From DASXYG01 sp036502625 (GTDB lineage: Bacteria; Actinomycetota; Actinomycetes; Streptosporangiales; Streptosporangiaceae), in contig DASXYG010000132.1 of the NCBI GenBank assembly GCA_036502625.1, positions 1 through 26,256 on the forward strand: a stretch of 26,256 nucleotides of DNA. The letters run 5' to 3'. Numbering within the stretch: the stretch's first letter is position 1; the number at the start of each line of letters is the position of its first letter. The translations under genes and the position numbers were made by a program. The notes below the pieces were generated by a model. It saw only the letters and a program-made list of their open reading frames with translations, was not told where the DNA came from and searched no databases. Of the stretch, positions 1 through 7,595 are shown in pieces.

Positions 1-65
1 TTCGGGTCATTGCAAAGGCCCGAATATTGGCGTGTCCCAATCGAATCGGTAACGAATGACCCGGG

Positions 66-71
66 TAGCCT
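66..71 (+). promoter_or_regulatory. -10 element of a leaderless promoter
   Basis: TAGCCT fits the actinobacterial -10 pattern TAnnnT and sits 6 nt before the GTG start at 78. No Shine-Dalgarno sequence lies between them, so transcription probably starts at or next to the start codon. No convincing -35 box is visible. Confidence 0.4.
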
Positions 72-77
72 GATTCG

Positions 78-311
78 GTGACCCGCCCAGCACGCCGCGA
101 GACCGAACCGCTCGAGACCGACGAGCGGATCCCCATCGCCATCGGCACCGGCTGCTTCGTGGTCGCGCTGATCGTCCTGCTGATCCTGCGGAACCACCTG
201 CCCGAGGCGCACCGCTGGTGGGTCTGGACGTGCGTGGCCGGCATCGGGGGCGGCGCGTTCGGCCTGTGGTACTCCCCGTACGTCAAGCGCAAGCGCGGCA
301 TCGGCGGATGA
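78..311 (+). CDS. DUF2530 family small membrane protein
   Basis: This 77-aa protein has a short hydrophilic N-terminus, one clear membrane segment at about residues 20-37 and a second hydrophobic stretch at about 47-65 ending in a basic tail (KRKR). The WWVWTCVAGIGGG segment followed by GLWY is the pattern I associate with DUF2530, a family of short actinobacterial membrane proteins of unknown function. The GTG start is supported by the -10 element 6 nt upstream, which suggests a leaderless mRNA. The gene converges on the large ATPase gene, with 7 nt between the stops. It lies near a DUF3027 gene, an arrangement I recall from mycobacteria. No function can be assigned. Confidence 0.8.
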   Translation: MTRPARRETEPLETDERIPIAIGTGCFVVALIVLLILRNHLPEAHRWWVWTCVAGIGGGAFGLWYSPYVKRKRGIGG

Positions 312-318
312 CGCCGGA

Positions 319-3300
319 TCACGGGTCGAGGTCGGACTCCGTACGGATGGCCGCGGCCGCCGCCGGGGTGCGCAGCAGCTCCGCGAGCTGGTAGCGGGCC
401 TGCCAGACGCCCGCCGACCACGCGACGGCGCGGGCCAGGCCGTCATCGCCCGAGGCGTGCGCGACACCGTTGACGTAGCGCCAGGGCACCTCGACGCCGT
501 CGACCGTCAGGCGGTCGTGCGCGACGTACGTGGCCGGGGCGTCCGGGAGGCGCACCGGCTCAGGCACGGGGCGCTCGACGCCGTCGCCGTCGACCGCGCC
601 GTCCACCTCCTCGCCGGCCAGCGGGAGGTCGAGGAGGTCGGCCAGGCGGGTGGCGTACGGCCAGGGGGCCAGGACCAGGGCGCAGTCCGTGAGCAGCGGG
701 AGCAGGTCGGGGGCGTCGAGGACCACGGTGTCGGCGGCGTCGGCGACCACGATCGCGTCGCCGCGGACCGCGCGCACGCGGGCGGGCGGGCCCGGGGGCG
801 CGGGCGCGGCGCTGGTGGCCAGCTCCGTCCACAGGTCGCGGAGCTGGTCGCGGGCCACCGGGAGGGCCGGGTCGGCCAGGCGGGCGAGGAGCTCGTCCGC
901 GCCGCCGGGGGCGGCGAGCAGCTCGGCGAGGGTCGTACGGACGCCGAGGGCGCGGGCGAGGTCCGGGTCGAGGCCGGACGGCGCCGGGGGGTAGAGGCCG
1001 TCGAGCAGGGAGTCGGCGTCCTCGGCCGCGGCCAGGCGGAGGTCGCCGGGGCGGTGGCCGTCCAGGACGGGATGGCGGGCCAGCCACCAGCCGGTGTACG
1101 ACGGGAGGTCGGTCGTACGGCCGTCGGCGCGCAGCACGCGCGCCGGGTCGCGGAGGGCGGCGCGCAATGGAGGCTCGGACAGGAGCTCCAGGGCGCGGGG
1201 CCAGCGGTCCGGGGCGACCAGTTCGAGGTCGCGGACCGCGGTGAACTCGGGGACGACCGGGGGGACCGGGTCGTCGAGGCGGTCCTGGAGGTCGTCCGCC
1301 CAGTCGTCCTCGGCGTCCAGGCCGAGGTCGAGGGCGTCGAGGGAGACGTCCTCGGCGCGGAGGAGGGTGAAGGTCCACAGGACGCCCACCGCTTCCAGGG
1401 TGGCGGCGCCGAAGCGGTCGGCGAGGGGGGCCGCGACCTCGCCGAAGGGGGCGTCGTCCGCCAGGACCTCGGCGAGGGGCGCGCCGGGGAGGAGGAGCTC
1501 CTCGGCCGGGACGATCTCGTCGTCGGCGTCGCGGAGGGCCAGCTCGCCGAGCCAGGGGGCGTCGCCCGGGCGCAGGCCTGCGGCGGCCACCAGGGTGAGG
1601 ACGGCCTCGGCCGTGGCGTCGGGGTCGTCGGATTCGTACGAGGCGGCGACGGCCGCGCGGACCTGGGGTGAGTCGAGGACCGTACGGGGGGTGGCCTCGG
1701 TGGCGCCGAGGCGGAGCAGGAGGGGGTGGGCGGCGTCCGGGTGGACGACGCGCAGGCCGAGCGGGGCCAGCGGGGTGGCCTCGGGGATGGCGGCGCGGAA
1801 CTCCTCCGTGGGGACCAGGAGGCCGCGCGGGCCGCGGACGAGGCGGCCATCGGCCAGGGGGACGGGGAGGGCGCCGAGGGCGTCGGGCTCGGCCGCGTCG
1901 AGGACGGTGTACAGGCCGCGCCACCAGGAGGGCGGGCGGTCGAGGTCCGCGAGGGCGTCGATCAGGTCCGCGGTGGCGAGGCGGCGGACGCCGAGGGCGC
2001 GCAGGGCGGGGTGGGTGGGCGGCCACCCGGCGGGGAGCAGGCCGGGGAGGACCGGGGCGATGACGTCGATCAGGCCCGGGCCGCCGCTGATGGCCACGGC
2101 GTCGCGGGGGCGCAGGGCGGGGGGCGCGTCCGCGGTCGCGCTGAGGTCGGCGGCAGGTGGCGGGGTGGCCGGGGTGGCGTGCGGGAGGAAGGGGGTGTCG
2201 GGGAGGTGGTGGGTGAGGGTGCGGCGGAGGGCGGCGTCGAGTTCGCCGGTGGCGAGGCCGACCGGGACGAGGGTGAGGAGGGACGGGACGCGGGGGAGGG
2301 TGGTGAGGGCGCGGGCGTACGTGGTGGCGGCGCGGTCGACCAGGAAGTCCGTGAGCGGGCCCGGTGCGGTGTGGCGGCGGTCGGGGGCCAGCGGGAACGA
2401 GGCGAGCAGCAGGGCGGGGAGGCTCTGAGGCTCGTCGCTCGGGGTCGGCGCGTGCACGACCGGGGGTACGTCCGGCGGCAGGGGCACCGGGGCGCCGTCC
2501 GTGTCGACCGGGAACGCCCAGCGTACGGACCAGGTACGGCGGGCGCGCTCCTCCGCGGGGCGGTCCGCCAGGAGCGCGTCGTCCAGGGCGCCGCCGTCCT
2601 CCACGACCCGCCACCGGGTGCGTTCCCCGTCCGCCTCGATCACCGTGACACCCGGCTCGGGATGGGAGGAGGTCGGCGCGGCGGTGTGGGCGTCAGGGGC
2701 GGGGTGGGCGTCGGACGTGAGGAGGCGGGTGCCCTCGGGGGTGGTGATCTCGACCGTGGTCAAGGACGGGAGGGCGAGGAGGAGGGCGGGGCCCGTTGCG
2801 GCGAGGAGGGCGGAGACCAGGGATTGGGCGTCCTGGTCGCGGAGGGGAAGGTGGACCGCTGTCGTGAAGCCGGGCGGGGGCGGGGTGTCGGCCGGGAAGG
2901 GGAGGCGGAGGACGGGGACGTGGGAATCGCGGGCGGCCAGCTCGGCGGCCAGGGCGGGGATCTCCGTCAGGGCGGCGCGGGTGCGGGCGCGGGACCAGGT
3001 GACGGCGCCGTTCGCGGACGTGATGACCGGGTCGTCGCTGACCGCCACGACCGCGGCGAAGCCCACACCGAAGCGGCCCACCTGGGTGTCGTCGCGCTTG
3101 GCGGAGGCGCGCAGCGTGGACAGCGCGCGTACGCCCTCGGTGTCCAGCGGCGCGCCCGTGTTCGCCGCGGTGAGCGTACGGCCGTCGAACTCCAGGCGCA
3201 GGTGGCCGGGGACGCCCGCGCGCAGTGCGGCGTCCGCGGCGTTCTGCGCCAGCTCCACGATCACCCGGTCGCGGTAGCCGCCGAGGGCGTAGTCCTCCTC

Positions 3301-3393
3301 GGCGTTGGCGTCCTCGCGGAAGCGGGCGGGCGCGGCCGTCCACGCGTCGAGGACGTGGGTGCGCAGCTCGCCGGTCCGGTACGGGTCGGTCAT
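319..3393 (-). CDS. Sacsin-like / Hsp90-type (GHKL) ATP-binding protein
   Basis: This large 1024-aa cytosolic protein has a GHKL-fold ATP-binding region at about residues 40-125. The N-box is ELAQNAADAA with E47 and N51, the G1-like box is NTGAPL at 78-83, and the glycine-rich lid is VGRFGVGF at 105-112. This matches the 'sacsin N-terminal ATP-binding-like' family, relatives of Hsp90 found widely in Actinobacteria. The remaining ~850 residues are Ala/Leu/Asp/Pro-rich with no motif I recognise. G1 has Asn where Hsp90 has Asp, so nucleotide handling may differ. A chaperone-like role is inferred from the fold only. There is no signal peptide. The DUF3027 gene lies 40 nt upstream on the same strand, so they may be co-transcribed. 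Long open frames on the opposite strand are artefacts of high GC. Confidence 0.82.
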   Translation of the reverse strand: MTDPYRTGELRTHVLDAWTAAPARFREDANAEEDYALGGYRDRVIVELAQNAADAALRAGVPGHLRLEFDGRTLTAANTGAPLDTEGVRALSTLRASAKRDDTQVGRFGVGFAAVVAVSDDPVITSANGAVTWSRARTRAALTEIPALAAELAARDSHVPVLRLPFPADTPPPPGFTTAVHLPLRDQDAQSLVSALLAATGPALLLALPSLTTVEITTPEGTRLLTSDAHPAPDAHTAAPTSSHPEPGVTVIEADGERTRWRVVEDGGALDDALLADRPAEERARRTWSVRWAFPVDTDGAPVPLPPDVPPVVHAPTPSDEPQSLPALLLASFPLAPDRRHTAPGPLTDFLVDRAATTYARALTTLPRVPSLLTLVPVGLATGELDAALRRTLTHHLPDTPFLPHATPATPPPAADLSATADAPPALRPRDAVAISGGPGLIDVIAPVLPGLLPAGWPPTHPALRALGVRRLATADLIDALADLDRPPSWWRGLYTVLDAAEPDALGALPVPLADGRLVRGPRGLLVPTEEFRAAIPEATPLAPLGLRVVHPDAAHPLLLRLGATEATPRTVLDSPQVRAAVAASYESDDPDATAEAVLTLVAAAGLRPGDAPWLGELALRDADDEIVPAEELLLPGAPLAEVLADDAPFGEVAAPLADRFGAATLEAVGVLWTFTLLRAEDVSLDALDLGLDAEDDWADDLQDRLDDPVPPVVPEFTAVRDLELVAPDRWPRALELLSEPPLRAALRDPARVLRADGRTTDLPSYTGWWLARHPVLDGHRPGDLRLAAAEDADSLLDGLYPPAPSGLDPDLARALGVRTTLAELLAAPGGADELLARLADPALPVARDQLRDLWTELATSAAPAPPGPPARVRAVRGDAIVVADAADTVVLDAPDLLPLLTDCALVLAPWPYATRLADLLDLPLAGEEVDGAVDGDGVERPVPEPVRLPDAPATYVAHDRLTVDGVEVPWRYVNGVAHASGDDGLARAVAWSAGVWQARYQLAELLRTPAAAAAIRTESDLDP

Positions 3394-3433
3394 ACGGCGT
3401 ATCCGATCACATGCGCGGGCCGGCGGACGGTGG

Positions 3434-4240
3434 TCAGCCGATGCCGAGCGGTTCGTCGGCGGGCGCGGTGTCGTCGGCGACCGGGCCCTGCGGCTCGGTG
3501 AGCAGCTCGTAGCCGAGGTCGTCCACGATCGGGGGCGGCGGTTCGGGGGCGCCGCTCGGGATCTCCGCCTCGGAGTGGGCGCCGCAGCCGTGGTCGACGG
3601 ACACGACGCGGCCGTCGTCCGGGGCGTACTCGTTGGCGCACACCCCGAACACCTGCTTCAGCCCGCCCGCGAGCGGCACGAAGAATCCGCACGTCGAGCA
3701 CTGGGCGGGCGCGGCGCTGGCCAGCGGGGCCTGCGGGCCGGAGTCGCCGGAGTACCAGCGGTCGGCGGCGTCGTCGCGGCCGACCGCGGACAGCACGCGC
3801 GCGCGGCCGATGCCGGGCTCCCAGATCATCTGGTGGTCGGTGTCGTCCGGAGCGGTGAAGCCGGGCGCGAGGCGCTCGTCGTCGAGCTCGGTGGGAAGGA
3901 GGTCGCCGGGGCCGAGGTCGCCGGGGCGCAGCCGCTCGCGCCACGGCAGCCAGACCGGGGCGAGAAGCGCGTCGTCGCCGGGGACGAGGACCACCTCGTC
4001 GACCGTGACGTTCTTCGCACGGGCCGCGCGCGCGACCGTGACCGCCCACCGCCACCCGTGGTAGCCGGGCTTGCGGCTGGCGAAGAAGTGCGTGACGACG
4101 CGGTCGGCCTCCGCCCGGACGCCGAGGTGCTCGCCCACGTCAGCGTGGCTTGCCAGCTCCTCCGTCGCGGCGCGGGCCAGATCGACCGCCGCGGCGCACG
4201 CGTCGTCCACTGCACGAATCCGGGTACGCGTCGAGTTCAC
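3434..4240 (-). CDS. DUF3027 family protein with cysteine motif
   Basis: This is a 268-aa soluble protein. The N-terminal half includes HFFASRKPGYHGWRWAVTVARA at about 51-72 and DEVVLVPGDDALLAPVWLPW at about 81-100, both characteristic of DUF3027. The C-terminal half has C181 and C184 (CSTCGFF), C201 (GVCANEYAPDDG) and C219 (VDHGCGAHSE), with H217 and H222 nearby. That spacing suggests a metal site, probably zinc, which is inference. The family is actinobacterial and uncharacterised. The GTG start has GAGGAAG about 13 nt upstream, a rather long spacing, so the GTG at codon 11 is an alternative. It lies 40 nt before the GHKL ATPase gene on the same strand and diverges from the MFS transporter. 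Confidence 0.8.
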   Translation of the reverse strand: MNSTRTRIRAVDDACAAAVDLARAATEELASHADVGEHLGVRAEADRVVTHFFASRKPGYHGWRWAVTVARAARAKNVTVDEVVLVPGDDALLAPVWLPWRERLRPGDLGPGDLLPTELDDERLAPGFTAPDDTDHQMIWEPGIGRARVLSAVGRDDAADRWYSGDSGPQAPLASAAPAQCSTCGFFVPLAGGLKQVFGVCANEYAPDDGRVVSVDHGCGAHSEAEIPSGAPEPPPPIVDDLGYELLTEPQGPVADDTAPADEPLGIG

Positions 4241-4308
4241 ATCGTCGATTCTTCCTCATGGTCGGCAGTGCGCCGTACGCGGCCACCGTTTGAGGGCAGA
4301 CTTGGGGG

Positions 4309-5787
4309 ATGGCCCCCAAACGGCAGAACACCACCGCGCGGGCGACCCGCCACGTGCGCGGTGCGGCGTCGGCCACCGCGGGCGCCGCCCGGAGCACCGG
4401 GCGTTACGTACGGAAAGTGACCCATGCCTCGGGCGCCGGCCGCACCGGCCTCGGCAACCTCATCGAGCTCAGCGCGGTCAACAGCGCGGGCGACGCGCTG
4501 CTCGCCGTCGCGCTGGCCGGGAGCCTGTTCTTCGGGCTGCCGGTCGACGAGGCGCGCGGCCGGGTCGCGCTCTACCTGCTGATCACCGTGGCGCCGTTCG
4601 CGATCATCGCGCCGGTCGTCGGCCCGGCGCTCGACCGGCTGCGGTCGGCGCGGCGGTTCGCCATCGGCGCGACGATGCTCGCCCGCGGCCTGCTGTGCTG
4701 GGGCATGGCGGGCGCGGTGCTGCACAACGATGCGGTCACGCTGTTGCCCGCCGCGTTCGCGGTGCTGATCCTCTCGAAGGCGTTCGGCATTTCGCGCAGC
4801 GCGGTGACCCCGCGCGTGCTGCCCGGGGAGATCACGCTCGTCACCGCGAACGCGCGGTGCACCCTGGCCGGGCTGATCGCGGCGGCCGCGGCCGCCGGTG
4901 TGGGCGCGGGCGTCTACGCGATCTCCGGGCCCGACTGGACGCTCCGCGTCGCGACGGTGGTGTTCTGCCTGGGCATGGTGCTGGCCATCCGCATGCCGAA
5001 GCACGTGGACGATCCCGAGCCGGTCGAGGAGCCCGAGGCCGCGGACGTGCCGGACGCCAAGCAGGCCGAACCGGCCGGCGGCACCCGGCCGTACACCCAG
5101 CCGATGGCCGGGCCGGCGGAGCCGGAGACCGAGAGCGGCCGTACGGGCAAGGGCGCGCGGCGGCGGCGCTGGCGGACGCTCGTGAGCGTGGGGCCGGTGG
5201 TCGGCGAGGCCGTCGAGGCCAACGCGGCCATCCGCGTGTTCTCCGGCTTCATGGTGCTGTTCTGCGCGTTCCTGCTGCGCGAGCACCCGTTCGGCGGGGT
5301 GTCGCCGCAGGTGGCGCTCGGTGTGCTGGCCGTCGCGGCGGGCGCGGGCGGGCTGGTGGGGACGTCGCTCGGCGCGGCGCTGAAGGCGCGCGCGCCGCAC
5401 GTCATCATCTTCGCCACGCTGGGCGCCGCCGCGGTGGCGGCGGCCCTCGGCGCCGCGTTCTTCGGGCTGGTCGTCGTCGGGCTCGCGTCGTTCGTGGCGG
5501 CGTTCGCGCAGTCGCTCGGCAAGCTCGGCATGGACGCCATCGTGCAGCGCGAGATCGGCGCCGAGGTGCGGTCGTCGACGTTCGCGGTCTCGGAGACGCT
5601 GCACCAGCTCGCCTGGGTCGCCGGCGGGCTCGCCGGGCTCGCGCTCTCGCTGACGCACAACGGGGTGCTGGCGTTCGCGCTGATCGCGGCGGTGCTGGTG
5701 ATCTCGGTGGGCGCCCTGCTCGTACGACGGGCCGGACGGCGGCGGGCCTGGCGCGCGGAGGGCCGCATCGCCGGGCAGCACACGTAA
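4309..5787 (+). CDS. MFS-type membrane transporter
   Basis: This 492-aa integral membrane protein has about 12 hydrophobic segments in two blocks, roughly residues 50-227 and 305-480. They are joined by a hydrophilic Pro/Glu-rich cytoplasmic loop at about 228-297. Segments such as LYLLITVAPFAIIAPVVGPALDRL and the overall layout fit the major facilitator superfamily. The substrate cannot be inferred. The ~45-residue N-terminus is basic (KRQNTTARATRHVRG) and probably cytoplasmic. The ATG is preceded by GGGGG and, 6 nt upstream, by CAGACT (4297-4302), a fair -10 match, so the mRNA may be leaderless. It diverges from the DUF3027 gene and converges on the cold-shock gene, 5 nt apart. I recall similar MFS, cold-shock and DUF3027 groupings in mycobacteria. 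Confidence 0.8.
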   Translation: MAPKRQNTTARATRHVRGAASATAGAARSTGRYVRKVTHASGAGRTGLGNLIELSAVNSAGDALLAVALAGSLFFGLPVDEARGRVALYLLITVAPFAIIAPVVGPALDRLRSARRFAIGATMLARGLLCWGMAGAVLHNDAVTLLPAAFAVLILSKAFGISRSAVTPRVLPGEITLVTANARCTLAGLIAAAAAAGVGAGVYAISGPDWTLRVATVVFCLGMVLAIRMPKHVDDPEPVEEPEAADVPDAKQAEPAGGTRPYTQPMAGPAEPETESGRTGKGARRRRWRTLVSVGPVVGEAVEANAAIRVFSGFMVLFCAFLLREHPFGGVSPQVALGVLAVAAGAGGLVGTSLGAALKARAPHVIIFATLGAAAVAAALGAAFFGLVVVGLASFVAAFAQSLGKLGMDAIVQREIGAEVRSSTFAVSETLHQLAWVAGGLAGLALSLTHNGVLAFALIAAVLVISVGALLVRRAGRRRAWRAEGRIAGQHT

Positions 5788-5792
5788 GCGCG

Positions 5793-6176
5793 CTACGCCT
5801 CGATGTCGTCGGCGAGTTTGCGGAGGACCGTGGCGATCTTCTTGGCCTCGCGGGGGTCGGGGTGCTTGCCGCGGCGGTAGGTCGACGAGACGTGGTCGAG
5901 CAGCTTGATGAGGTCCTCGACGACCGGGACCATCTCGTCGGGCTTGTTGCGCGTCGACTTCGCGACCGACTTGGGGGCGTCGATCAGCCGGAGCTGCAGC
6001 GCCTGCGCGCCGCGCCGCCCCTCGGCGACGCCGAACTCCACCCGCTGGCCCGAGCGCAGGCTCTGCACGCCTGAGGGCAGCGCGGTGGAATGCACGAAGA
6101 TCTCACCGCCGTCGTCGCGGGTGAGGAAGCCGAACCCCTTGTCGGAGTCGTACCACTTCACTTTGCCCGTGGGCAC
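5793..6176 (-). CDS. Cold-shock-domain protein with C-terminal helical extension
   Basis: The 127-aa product begins with a cold-shock domain at residues 1-68. RNP1-type KGFGFL is at 13-18 and RNP2-type EIFVH at 25-29, with the conserved GKVKWYD start at 4-10; these aromatic residues bind single-stranded RNA or DNA. About 60 further residues, lysine-rich and predicted helical (VVEDLIKLLDHVSS, then AKKIATVLRKLADDIE), distinguish it from ~67-aa CspA proteins and resemble the longer CspB-type proteins of Actinobacteria. I chose the GTG at 6176 because GAGG lies 6 nt upstream and the product starts at the family's usual PTGKVKW. The GTG at 6197 would add seven residues over the ribosome-binding site. 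Confidence 0.88.
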   Translation of the reverse strand: MPTGKVKWYDSDKGFGFLTRDDGGEIFVHSTALPSGVQSLRSGQRVEFGVAEGRRGAQALQLRLIDAPKSVAKSTRNKPDEMVPVVEDLIKLLDHVSSTYRRGKHPDPREAKKIATVLRKLADDIEA

Positions 6177-6290
6177 AGGGGACCTCGCCTGGTTCACGCC
6201 TGATGACTTCGCGCGGCGCCGAACCGACGTCGAGTCGCCCGTGCCGCGCCATTAGATTAGTCGGCAAAAGGTGCGTCGGCGACTGGGAAA

Positions 6291-6905
6291 TCACGCCACT
6301 TCGCGGCGGTTCTCGGCGAGCCACTCGGGGAACCCGGTGAGGTCGTCGAGCACGGTGTCGGCGCCGCCCATGCGCAGCGCCGTGACGTCGTACATCCCGG
6401 TGGCCACGCTCACCGCGACGGCGTCGGCGGCGCGCGCCGCGTCGATGTCGCCGAGGTGGTCGCCGACGTAGATCTCCGCGTCGTTCTCGCGCAGCGCCGC
6501 GCCCTTCGCCGAGCCGAAGCGGCCGCCGGCGACGGCGTCGATGCGGAAGCCGAGGCGCTCGACGATCGCCCGGCCGTGCGGCTCGGACTTCGCCGTGACG
6601 ACGACGGCGCGGCCGCCCAGGGCGTGCACGGCGTCGAGGGTGGCGAGCGCGCCGGGCATGGGGTGGGCGCCGCGCACGCCGGCGTCGGCGTACAGCTCGC
6701 GGTAGCGCTGCGCCATCGCGGGCACCCGGTCGGCGGGGAACCAGTTGGCCAGCTCGAGCTCCAGCGGCGGGCCGAGGCGGTTCACCACGGCGTCGACGTC
6801 GATCGCGGCGCCGGTCTCGGCGGCGAGGCGCGTCATCACCTCGGCGATGCCGGATCGGGAGTCGACGAGCGTCATGTCAAGGTCGAAGCCCACGCAGAAG
6901 GTCAC
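6291..6905 (-). CDS. HAD-superfamily hydrolase (phosphatase-like)
   Basis: This 204-aa protein has the full HAD set. Motif I is DLDMTLVDS, with D8 as nucleophile and D10 as general acid. Motif II is the threonine in VVVTAKSE, motif III the lysine in GSAKGAAL, and motif IV GDHLGDIDAA. An alpha-helical C1 cap lies between motifs I and II. It resembles phosphoglycolate-phosphatase-like proteins, but the substrate is unknown. The GTG at 6905 gives the start MTFCVGFDLD, and a -10 match (TATCGT) lies 8 nt upstream, suggesting leaderless expression. The TTG at 6914 would overlap that -10 box. The gene is transcribed away from the paralogous small membrane genes and toward the cold-shock gene. Confidence 0.85.
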   Translation of the reverse strand: MTFCVGFDLDMTLVDSRSGIAEVMTRLAAETGAAIDVDAVVNRLGPPLELELANWFPADRVPAMAQRYRELYADAGVRGAHPMPGALATLDAVHALGGRAVVVTAKSEPHGRAIVERLGFRIDAVAGGRFGSAKGAALRENDAEIYVGDHLGDIDAARAADAVAVSVATGMYDVTALRMGGADTVLDDLTGFPEWLAENRREVA

Positions 6906-6913
6906 GTACGCCA

Positions 6914-6919
6914 ACGATA
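6914..6919 (-). promoter_or_regulatory. -10 element for the HAD hydrolase gene
   Basis: On the minus strand this reads TATCGT (TAnnnT), 8 nt before the GTG at 6905. No Shine-Dalgarno sequence lies between. It favours the GTG start over the upstream TTG and implies a leaderless transcript. Confidence 0.4.
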
Positions 6920-6942
6920 TCCGGACCGCCGTGATGCGCCGC

Positions 6943-7152
6943 CTACTGGTGCGGTCCGTACTGCGGCGGCGGTCCGTACTGCTGGGGCGGTCTGTACTGC
7001 GGGGGCGGTCCGTACTGCGGCGGCTGGCCGTACGGCGGGACGGGCGGCGTGGACTGGCTGGTGCGCCGCGCGACCTTGACGGCGATCAGCGCCACGACGC
7101 CGACGACCAGCGCGAGGGGCACGACGAGGACCATCAGATGGAGGATCGGCAT
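6943..7152 (-). CDS. Small single-span membrane protein with Pro/Gln/Tyr-rich tail (paralog 1)
   Basis: This 69-aa protein has one membrane helix at about residues 4-26, a short basic stop-transfer (KVARR), and a cytoplasmic-type tail of PPQYGP-like repeats. I do not recognise a named family. Such tails are common in short actinobacterial membrane proteins. It is a diverged tandem paralog of the next gene (7181-7447): same order of helix, short basic or polar linker and PPxQYGPP tail, same strand, 28 nt apart. The start ATG has a -10 match 7 nt upstream, identical in position to its paralog. The tail repeats make the coding call somewhat composition-driven, but the shared layout supports it. 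Confidence 0.6.
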   Translation of the reverse strand: MPILHLMVLVVPLALVVGVVALIAVKVARRTSQSTPPVPPYGQPPQYGPPPQYRPPQQYGPPPQYGPHQ

Positions 7153-7159
7153 GGTCCGG

Positions 7160-7165
7160 ATTATC
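7160..7165 (-). promoter_or_regulatory. -10 element for small membrane gene, paralog 1
   Basis: The minus strand reads GATAAT, then CCGGACC, then the ATG at 7152. The same architecture (AATAAT, CCGGCGC, ATG) precedes the paralog. The position 7 nt before the start and the lack of a Shine-Dalgarno sequence suggest a leaderless mRNA. Confidence 0.45.
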
Positions 7166-7180
7166 CAACGGACGCGCCGC

Positions 7181-7447
7181 CTATTGGTACGGGCCCTGCG
7201 GCGGCGGTCCCTGCGGCGGGCCGGGCGGGTACTGGCCGGGCGGTGGGCCCTGGGCGTACGGGGGAGCCTGGCCGTACTGCTGGGGCGGCGGCCCGTACTG
7301 CTGCGGCGGGCCGTACGCCGGGGGCCGGTACGGGCCGGGCGGCGGTGCGGGCTTGTTGCCCCGCATGACCAGGACCACGACCAGCGCGGCGCCGCCGCCG
7401 ACCACGGCGATGACCACCACGAGGAACAGCAGAGTGAGGACCGACAT
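7181..7447 (-). CDS. Small single-span membrane protein with Pro/Gln/Tyr-rich tail (paralog 2)
   Basis: This 88-aa product has a membrane helix at about residues 3-28 (LLFLVVVIAVVGGGAALVVV), the polar linker MRGNKPAPPP, and a long tail of PPQQYGPPP and GPPPGQYPP repeats. It is a longer paralog of the gene at 6943-7152. Both end in short Gly-Pro-x-Gln-type tails, and both have ATAATCCGG a few bases before the ATG. The family is unrecognised. The tail could bind cytoskeletal or SH3-like partners or be a low-complexity spacer, which is speculative. It diverges from the 7596 gene. Confidence 0.62.
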   Translation of the reverse strand: MSVLTLLFLVVVIAVVGGGAALVVVLVMRGNKPAPPPGPYRPPAYGPPQQYGPPPQQYGQAPPYAQGPPPGQYPPGPPQGPPPQGPYQ

Positions 7448-7454
7448 GCGCCGG

Positions 7455-7460
7455 ATTATT
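7455..7460 (-). promoter_or_regulatory. -10 element for small membrane gene, paralog 2
   Basis: AATAAT on the minus strand sits 7 nt before the ATG at 7447 and is followed by CCGGCGC, matching the paralog's promoter in base content and spacing. Confidence 0.45.
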
Positions 7461-7595
7461 CACCCGGCCGCGCCGCCGCGTGAACCGTCGCGTCGCGATT
7501 CGGTGAACATCCATCACCTGAGCGTGGACGGCGCGTTATCACTATGGGACAACCCTGAGGGAACGGGTCTCGGTTCGGGTGAGAGGGAGCGCGGC

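Noticed and set aside
457..3501. Long open frames on the + strand and in other minus frames across the GHKL ATPase gene
   Set aside because: They are composition-driven shadows with Arg/Gly/Pro-rich nonsense products, while the 319-3393 minus frame carries recognisable motifs.
4071..6074. A 667-aa + frame and a 514-aa minus frame over the MFS gene
   Set aside because: They lack motifs and are Arg- or Gly-rich; the MFS frame has proper membrane helices and a start signal.
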